In this document: piece by piece, positions 28,592 through 32,986 of the stretch
Position numbering within the stretch: the stretch's first letter is position 1
Layout: every line of letters starts with the position of its first letter
Origin: JACTMI01 sp964618415
GTDB taxonomy: Bacteria > Acidobacteriota > Thermoanaerobaculia > Multivoradales > JAGPDF01
NCBI GenBank assembly: GCA_964618415.1
Contig: CAZUAT010000034.1
Coordinates: forward strand, 1-32,986
DNA length: 32,986 bases
Direction of reading: 5' to 3'
Program-made: the position numbers and the translations under genes
The notes under the pieces: generated by a model
Database searches by the model: none
The model's input: only the letters and a program-made list of their open reading frames with translations
What the model was told of the DNA's origin: nothing

Positions 28592-29049
28592 ATCGCTGGA
28601 CCCGCATCGTCTTCGCGGTGGCCGGACTGGGGATCGCCGGCTGGTGTCTGGCCGCATGGAACGGCCGCGCGCTCGCTGCCCAGGGGGGCGAGCCGGGGCT
28701 GCACGCGCTGCTCGCGTTCGTCTCGACGCTGACGCTGCTGTTCGCCGACGTCTGGCTGGTCGTCTACCTGGTGGCGCTCGCGCGCGCGCTGCGCGCGGCC
28801 GGGGCGACGACCGCCGCGCGCCCACCGGTGGCGGTGCTGGTGGCGGCGGCGGTGGCGATCGCGGCGACGGTCTGCCAGTTCTCGGTCGCCGGGGCGCTCT
28901 ATCCGGGGCAGCTGCCGGGCCGCCTGCACGGGCTGCTGGCGCTGCTGGCGCTGGCGGCACAGGCCGCGCTCCTGGTGCTGTCGGCGCGCGCGCTGCGACG
29001 CGGAGTCGGGGCGGTTCCGAGCGACGGCAGCGCTGCGGCCGCGTGGTAG
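28588..29049 (+). CDS. Four-helix membrane protein of unknown function
   Basis: A 153-residue protein with four predicted membrane helices (about residues 6-24, 39-66, 80-103, 112-132) and short loops. I do not recognise a family. The GTG at 28588 overlaps the glycosyltransferase stop (GTGA) and has a strong GGAGG five bases upstream (28578-28582), so it is certainly a separate, coupled gene. TWLVVYLVALARALRA-like basic residues after helix 2 suggest that loop is cytoplasmic. Co-translation with the GT4 gene hints at a linked envelope role, which is inference. Confidence 0.72.
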   Translation: MNRWTRIVFAVAGLGIAGWCLAAWNGRALAAQGGEPGLHALLAFVSTLTLLFADVWLVVYLVALARALRAAGATTAARPPVAVLVAAAVAIAATVCQFSVAGALYPGQLPGRLHGLLALLALAAQAALLVLSARALRRGVGAVPSDGSAAAAW

Positions 29050-29052
29050 ACT
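29044..29052 (+). promoter_or_regulatory. Possible extended -10 promoter of trpS
   Basis: TGGTAGACT fits TGnTAnnnT and overlaps the end of the preceding gene. It would give trpS a leader of about 160 bases (29059-29217). That stretch is GC-rich and contains no open frame I trust; I saw no T-box or ribosomal-style leader signature. Confidence 0.3.
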
Positions 29053-29151
29053 GACGCGGTTCGCAACGCCCCGCCCCCTCGGCCGCCATTCGTCCGGCTC
29101 CGGCCGAGCGGACCGCGACCCGGGCGGCGGCGAGGACTCCCACAGTCGAGT

Positions 29152-29171
29152 GGAACGGGGCGGAACGGGGC
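29152..29171 (+). repeat. Tandem 10-base repeat in trpS leader
   Basis: GGAACGGGGC occurs twice back to back (29152-29161 and 29162-29171), 46 bases before the trpS start. Function unknown. Confidence 0.5.
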
Positions 29172-29217
29172 GCCGGCGCGGCGCTGGCCGTGCCGCCAGG
29201 GTGGAGGAGAACGTCCG

Positions 29218-30237
29218 GTGTCGGATCGTCAGATCGTGCTGTCGGGAATGCGCTCGACGGGCCAGCTCCACCTGGGCCACTACTTCGGGACGCTGAAGAA
29301 CTGGGTCGCGCTGCAGGAGCAGCACGACTGCTACTTCTTTGCCGCCGACTGGCACGCCCTCACTTCGGAGTACGAGGACCCGTCGCGGATCGCCGGCCAC
29401 ACGATCGAGGCGCTGGCCGACTGGATCGCCGCCGGGGTCGACCCGGAACGCTCGGTGGTGTTCGTCCAGTCGATGGTGCCCGAGCACGCCGAACTGCATC
29501 TGCTGCTGTCGATGATCACGCCGCTCGGCTGGCTGGAGCGGGTGCCGACTTACAAGGAGCAGATGCGCGAGATCGAGACGCGCGACCTGTCGACCTTCGG
29601 CTTTCTCGGCTACCCGGTCCTGCAGACGGCCGACATCATCCTCTACCGCGCCGGCCTCGTGCCGGTGGGCGAGGACCAGGCGAGCCACTTGGAGCTGAGC
29701 CGCGAGATCACGCGCCGCTTCAACTCGCTCTACCGGCCGGTGTTTCCGGAGCCGCGCGCGCTGTTCACGCCGACGCCGCGGGTACCGGGGCTCGACGGCC
29801 GCAAGATGTCGAAGTCGTACGGCAATGCGATCAATCTCGCCGATCCGCCGGAGGTCATCCGCCAGAAGTGCATGTCGATGTTCACCGATCCGCTGCGCGT
29901 CCGCCGCAGCGATCCGGGGCATCCCGACACCTGCAACCTGTTCGCCTTCCACCGCCTCGTCTCGCCGCCCGAGCTGGCCGAGCGGGTCGATCGGGAGTGC
30001 CGGGCGGCGCAGATCGGCTGCGTGGACGACAAGAAGCTGATCGCCGAGCAGCTGATCGCCTTCCTGGCGCCGATGCAGGCGCGCCGTGCGGAGCTGCTGG
30101 CCGACCGCGGCGAGCTGCTGGCGATCCTGCGGCGCGGTTCGGAGCGGGCGCGCGAGCGCGCCGCGGCGACGCTGGCGGCGGTGCGCGAGGCGGTCGGGCT
30201 CGACTACGAGCGGGCGCTCACCGGGGCGGCGTCGTGA
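29218..30237 (+). CDS. trpS: Tryptophanyl-tRNA synthetase
   Basis: A 339-residue class I aminoacyl-tRNA synthetase that charges tRNA-Trp. The HIGH signature is HLGH (residues 18-21, in STGQLHLGHYFG) and KMSKS is at 196-200 exactly. ADWHAL and QTADIILYRAGLVPVGEDQ are family segments of bacterial TrpRS. The GTG at 29218 is supported by GGAGGAGA (29203-29210) at seven bases' spacing. Its stop overlaps the scpA start as GTGA. It leads a trpS-scpA-scpB-rluB-cmk unit. Confidence 0.97.
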   Translation: MSDRQIVLSGMRSTGQLHLGHYFGTLKNWVALQEQHDCYFFAADWHALTSEYEDPSRIAGHTIEALADWIAAGVDPERSVVFVQSMVPEHAELHLLLSMITPLGWLERVPTYKEQMREIETRDLSTFGFLGYPVLQTADIILYRAGLVPVGEDQASHLELSREITRRFNSLYRPVFPEPRALFTPTPRVPGLDGRKMSKSYGNAINLADPPEVIRQKCMSMFTDPLRVRRSDPGHPDTCNLFAFHRLVSPPELAERVDRECRAAQIGCVDDKKLIAEQLIAFLAPMQARRAELLADRGELLAILRRGSERARERAAATLAAVREAVGLDYERALTGAAS

Positions 30238-31031
30238 GCGCCGTCGAGGCCGGCTCGTCCGGCCGCCTGCCGGAGTCTTGGCGCGTCCAGCTGCCGACCT
30301 TCGAGGGGCCGCTCGATCTGCTGCTGCACCTGATCAAGATCAACGAGGTCGAGATCACCGACATCCCGGTGGCGACCATCTGCGATCAGTTCCACGAGTA
30401 CCTCGGCCTGATGGAGGAGCTCGATCTCGACATCGCCGGCGACTACATCTACGAGGCGGCGCTGCTGATCCAGATCAAGTCGCGCCTGCTGCTGCCGCGG
30501 CCGAAGAAGGTCGACGGGACGCCGGTCGAGGAGGATCCGCGTCAGGAGCTGGTGCAGCGGCTGCTCGAATACCGCCGGCTCAAGGACGCCGCGCAGACTC
30601 TCGGCGAGGTCCACCGACTGCGCCAGGGGGTCTGGCCGGGGCCGCGCCGCAGCTGGCGCGCCGAGGCCGCCGAAGAGGAGGTCTCGCTCGAGGAGGTCTC
30701 GCTTTTCGACCTGCTCTCGGCGTTCCGCACCGTGCTCGACCGCTTCGACCGCGAGCACCCGGAGCCGATCCACCTGCCCGGGGAGAGCTTCCCGGTGCGC
30801 GGTCAGTTCGAGCGTCTGCTGGCGGCGCTCGAGGCGGGCAAGCCGTTCGATCTGCTGGAGGATCTGCGCAGCCGATCCTGCCGCGCCGAGGCGATCTCTG
30901 CCTTTCTCGCCGTGCTCGAACTGGCGCGCCTCAATCTGGTGCGGGTGCATCAGACCGAGAGCGGCGCCGTCCTGTTGCACCGTACGACCCGCGGCCTCGC
31001 CGCTGAGGACCTGGAGACGATCGAAGCATGA
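30234..31031 (+). CDS. scpA: Segregation and condensation protein A
   Basis: A 265-residue ScpA kleisin, which bridges SMC heads and binds ScpB for chromosome segregation. The N-terminal FEGPLDLLLHLI (23-34) is the family hallmark, followed by INEVEITDIPVATI and a region binding ScpB; the C-terminal winged helix (about 195-260) carries AISAFLAVLELARLNLVRV. GTG start overlapping trpS; its end overlaps scpB as ATGA (31028-31031). Full length for the family (about 250). Confidence 0.96.
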   Translation: MSAVEAGSSGRLPESWRVQLPTFEGPLDLLLHLIKINEVEITDIPVATICDQFHEYLGLMEELDLDIAGDYIYEAALLIQIKSRLLLPRPKKVDGTPVEEDPRQELVQRLLEYRRLKDAAQTLGEVHRLRQGVWPGPRRSWRAEAAEEEVSLEEVSLFDLLSAFRTVLDRFDREHPEPIHLPGESFPVRGQFERLLAALEAGKPFDLLEDLRSRSCRAEAISAFLAVLELARLNLVRVHQTESGAVLLHRTTRGLAAEDLETIEA

Positions 31032-32044
31032 ACGACGAAGTCTCGACCGGGACCGTGAGCCCGGCACTGGAGGACGTGCCCGCCCCGACGGCGGACGCGG
31101 CGGAGCCGACGGACGCGAGGGCCGAGCCGGACCCGGCCGCGGAGGTCGCGCCGGCTGCGACTCCGGAGGCAGCTCCCGAAGTATCGTCCGAAGTGTCGTC
31201 CGAAGTTTTGTCCGAAGTGTCGTCCGAAGTCTCGTCCGAGACATCGCCCGACACGGCCGCCGAGGCGGCTCCGCCGCCGCGGGCCGAGTTCCAGGCGGCG
31301 ATCGAGGCGATCCTGTTCGTCACCGGCGAGCCGGTGTCGGCCGAGCGGGTGCTCGGGGTGTTCGAGCCCGAGGAGCGCGCGGAGGCCGCGGCGGCGCTGG
31401 CGGCGGTGCGCGAGCGCTACGCGGCCGGGGAGGCGCGCGGGGTGCGCCTCGAGGAGGTCGCGGGCGGGCTGCGCATCGTCACGGCGCCCGAGTGTCACCC
31501 GTATCTGCGCAAGTTCTTCGACGCGGCCGGTGCCAACCGCCTCTCGGTGGCGGCGCTCGAGACGCTGGCGATCATCGCCTACCGGCAGCCGGTGACCGGG
31601 CCGGAGGTGCAGGAGTTGCGCGGCCGCAACTCGTCGACCGCCATCCGGACGCTGCTCGAGCGGCGCCTGATCCGCATCACCGGCCGCAAGGAGGTCGTCG
31701 GGCGGCCGTTCGTCTACGCGACGACGCGCGAGTTCCTGATGCACTTCGGGCTGCGCTCGCTGGCCGATCTGCCGCCGCTCGAGGAGTTCGAAGAGGCGTT
31801 CGGGGCCGATCCGGCGCTGGGCAGCGACTCGATCCGCGAGTCGGCCACGCCGGAGACGCTCGGCATGGTGGCGACGGACGAGGCCGAGAGCGAGCTGGGC
31901 AGCGCCGCGTTCGCGGTGCACGAGCATCCGGAGCATCTGCCGGGCGAGGCTCCGGCGGTGACGGCCACGGAGGAGCGTGCCGGGGGCGATTCGACCTCCG
32001 CTCCCGGGGACGATGCCGTCGATTCCGGCGGGGAGTCCGAATGA
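31028..32044 (+). CDS. scpB: Segregation and condensation protein B with long N-terminal extension
   Basis: A 338-residue ScpB, well above the usual 180-220. The winged-helix core occupies about residues 87-255, with AIEAILFVTGEPVS and LETLAIIAYRQPVTGPEVQE, and RTLLERRLIRITGRKEVVGRP. Residues 1-86 are an acidic, low-complexity extension containing a tandem EVSS repeat (51-74; see repeat at 31178-31249), and residues about 256-338 are an acidic tail. The core looks intact. The extensions look disordered and may be species-specific. Its stop overlaps rluB as ATGA. Confidence 0.95.
   Translation: MNDEVSTGTVSPALEDVPAPTADAAEPTDARAEPDPAAEVAPAATPEAAPEVSSEVSSEVLSEVSSEVSSETSPDTAAEAAPPPRAEFQAAIEAILFVTGEPVSAERVLGVFEPEERAEAAAALAAVRERYAAGEARGVRLEEVAGGLRIVTAPECHPYLRKFFDAAGANRLSVAALETLAIIAYRQPVTGPEVQELRGRNSSTAIRTLLERRLIRITGRKEVVGRPFVYATTREFLMHFGLRSLADLPPLEEFEEAFGADPALGSDSIRESATPETLGMVATDEAESELGSAAFAVHEHPEHLPGEAPAVTATEERAGGDSTSAPGDDAVDSGGESE
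31178..31249 (+). repeat. Six-unit 12-base tandem repeat in scpB
   Basis: Five near-identical 12-base units of the form GAAGTNTCGTCC (31178-31237; the third reads GAAGTTTTGTCC) and a diverged sixth (31238-31249). In frame they encode EVSS repeats. The unit length keeps frame, so unit number could vary without breaking the gene. Confidence 0.85.
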
Positions 32045-32919
32045 CCGCCGAGCGCATCCAGAAGATTCTGGCCCGCGCCGGAGTGGCGGCGCGGCGCAAG
32101 GCGGAGGATCTGATCCGTGAGGGCCGCGTGACGGTCAACGGGCGGGTGGTGACGCTCGGCGAGAAGGCCGATCCCGCCACGGACGCGATCAAGATCGACG
32201 GCAAGCGGGTGCAGCCGGTGCGCGAGCATCGCTACCTGCTGCTCAACAAGCCGAAGGGCTATCTGACCGCCGTGTCGGACGCCGACGGCCGGCCGACGGT
32301 GATCGATCTGGTGCCGCCGCCGATGCGCAAGGCGCTGGTGCCGGTGGGGCGGCTGGACTACAACACCGAGGGGCTGCTGATCCTCACCGACGACGGGGAG
32401 TTCGCCAATCTCCTCTCGCATCCGCGTTACGGCTGCCACAAGACGTACGAGGTCAAGGTGCGCGGAACTCCCGAGGAGTCGCAGCTCGACCGGCTGCGCA
32501 AGGGGATCTTCCTGGACGGCTACCGCACGTCGCCGTGCCGGATCGAGGCGCTGCGCACGACGGCGGTACGCGGCGAGGAGGGCGGCAACGCCTGGTTCCA
32601 CGTCGAGCTGTCGGAGGGTCGCACGCGTCAGATCCGCGAGATGTTCTTCCGCATCGGGCATCCGGTCCAGAAGCTGCGTCGGATCGCGATCGGGCCGCTG
32701 CGCGACGAAGAGATTCCGGTCGGTTCGCTGCGCGATCTGACGGAGCGCGAGATCGCCGCTCTGCGCCGGGTGAGCACCCGGGCGGGCGCGGTTCCGAAGC
32801 CGAAGCGGGCGGCGTCCGCCAAGCCGCGTCCGCGCGCGGCGGCGCCGGGCAAGCCGCGGCGGGCGCGCACCGAGGGCCCGACCTCGCGCGGTCGTCGTCC
32901 GGGCGCTCCGCGTTCCTGA
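32041..32919 (+). CDS. rluB: Pseudouridine synthase RluB/RsuA family
   Basis: A 292-residue rRNA pseudouridine synthase. An S4 RNA-binding domain (residues about 1-60; IQKILARAGVAARRKAEDLI) precedes the catalytic domain, whose GRLDYNTEGLLILT holds the catalytic Asp106. EGRTRQIREMF is the conserved C-terminal motif. By family it would modify 23S rRNA (RluB) or a related site; which one is not decided here. Residues from about 245 are a Lys/Arg/Pro/Ala tail with no aromatic residues, likely an RNA-binding extension. The ATG at 32041 overlaps the scpB stop as ATGA. Confidence 0.93.
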   Translation: MTAERIQKILARAGVAARRKAEDLIREGRVTVNGRVVTLGEKADPATDAIKIDGKRVQPVREHRYLLLNKPKGYLTAVSDADGRPTVIDLVPPPMRKALVPVGRLDYNTEGLLILTDDGEFANLLSHPRYGCHKTYEVKVRGTPEESQLDRLRKGIFLDGYRTSPCRIEALRTTAVRGEEGGNAWFHVELSEGRTRQIREMFFRIGHPVQKLRRIAIGPLRDEEIPVGSLRDLTEREIAALRRVSTRAGAVPKPKRAASAKPRPRAAAPGKPRRARTEGPTSRGRRPGAPRS

Positions 32920-32926
32920 TGCGGGG

Positions 32927-32986
32927 ATGGTGAGTCGCTCGCCGCTGGTGGTCGCGATCGAGGGTCCGGCCGGGGTGGGCAAGAGC
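32927..32986 (+). CDS. cmk: Cytidylate kinase, N-terminal 20 codons (cut by window end)
   Basis: From ATG at 32927 the frame reads MVSRSPLVVAIEGPAGVGKS to the window edge, with the P-loop GPAGVGKS. A cytidylate kinase commonly follows scpB-rluB, and IDGPAGxGKS is its usual opening (family knowledge). GTG at 32930 is an alternative start. With only 20 residues, other P-loop kinases cannot be excluded. Confidence 0.7.
   Translation, partial: MVSRSPLVVAIEGPAGVGKS

Noticed and set aside
29053..29217. T-box, trp leader or riboswitch before trpS
   Set aside because: No T-box sequence, no Trp-rich leader peptide and no known riboswitch core seen; only a GC-rich leader and a 10-base repeat.

Overview
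The window is a very GC-rich, gene-dense stretch of bacterial chromosome from a Gram-negative organism. An outer-membrane-type lipoprotein next to ispE, a lipoprotein signal peptide, a class A penicillin-binding protein and type A RNase P RNA all point that way. The J-domain/DUF4388 protein, the MshEN-domain protein and the gene mix fit Acidobacteriota (Thermoanaerobaculia-like) or a neighbouring deltaproteobacterial-type lineage. That placement is inference and only moderately sure. A run of ten N inside nagZ suggests a draft or metagenome assembly. I saw no transposon, phage, CRISPR array, plasmid origin or defence island. Almost everything is core metabolism or information processing.

Layout. 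(1) 1-2559: the 3' part of mutS, then nagZ, broken by the N gap. (2) 2572-6101: ssb (-), dtd (+), then a minus-strand group of HU-type DNA-binding protein, M50 membrane protease and a MshEN/GAF-like signalling protein. (3) 6215-12171: a TPR lipoprotein-pathway-type block: TPR protein, LolB-like lipoprotein, ispE, tRNA-Gln(UUG), prs, rplY/ctc, pth. This order, including the tRNA, matches the order I recall from Pseudomonas. (4) 12281-14701: rpsF, rpsR, rplI and a class I methyltransferase. (5) 14711-17140 (-): a class A PBP, divergent from (6) 17164-23115: a small membrane protein, uvrB, uvrC and a DUF4388/J-domain-like/TPR protein. (7) about 23168-29049: rnpB, LD-carboxypeptidase, a cNMP-binding/FHA fusion, recG, a GT4 glycosyltransferase and a four-helix membrane protein. 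(8) 29218-32986: trpS, scpA, scpB, rluB and the first 20 codons of a probable cmk.

How genes work together. Genome maintenance (mutS, ssb, uvrB, uvrC, recG, scpA/scpB, HU), translation (tRNA-Gln, rplY, pth, rpsF, rpsR, rplI, trpS, dtd, rluB, rnpB) and envelope growth or recycling (nagZ, PBP1A, LD-carboxypeptidase, LolB-like, GT4, methyltransferase) are interleaved. Many adjacent genes overlap by four bases (NTGA). In two junctions the only credible start codon at the overlap is CTG.

The least ordinary items are: the two CTG starts; a J-like domain whose HPD motif reads HPM; a tandem c-di-GMP-type MshEN motif fused to a proline-rich linker and a GAF-like domain without any ATPase; a cNMP/FHA fusion coupled to recG; and a very compact divergent, possibly leaderless promoter between the PBP and uvrB operons. 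I did not find a convincing wholly new system. There is no intergenic stretch longer than 300 bases.
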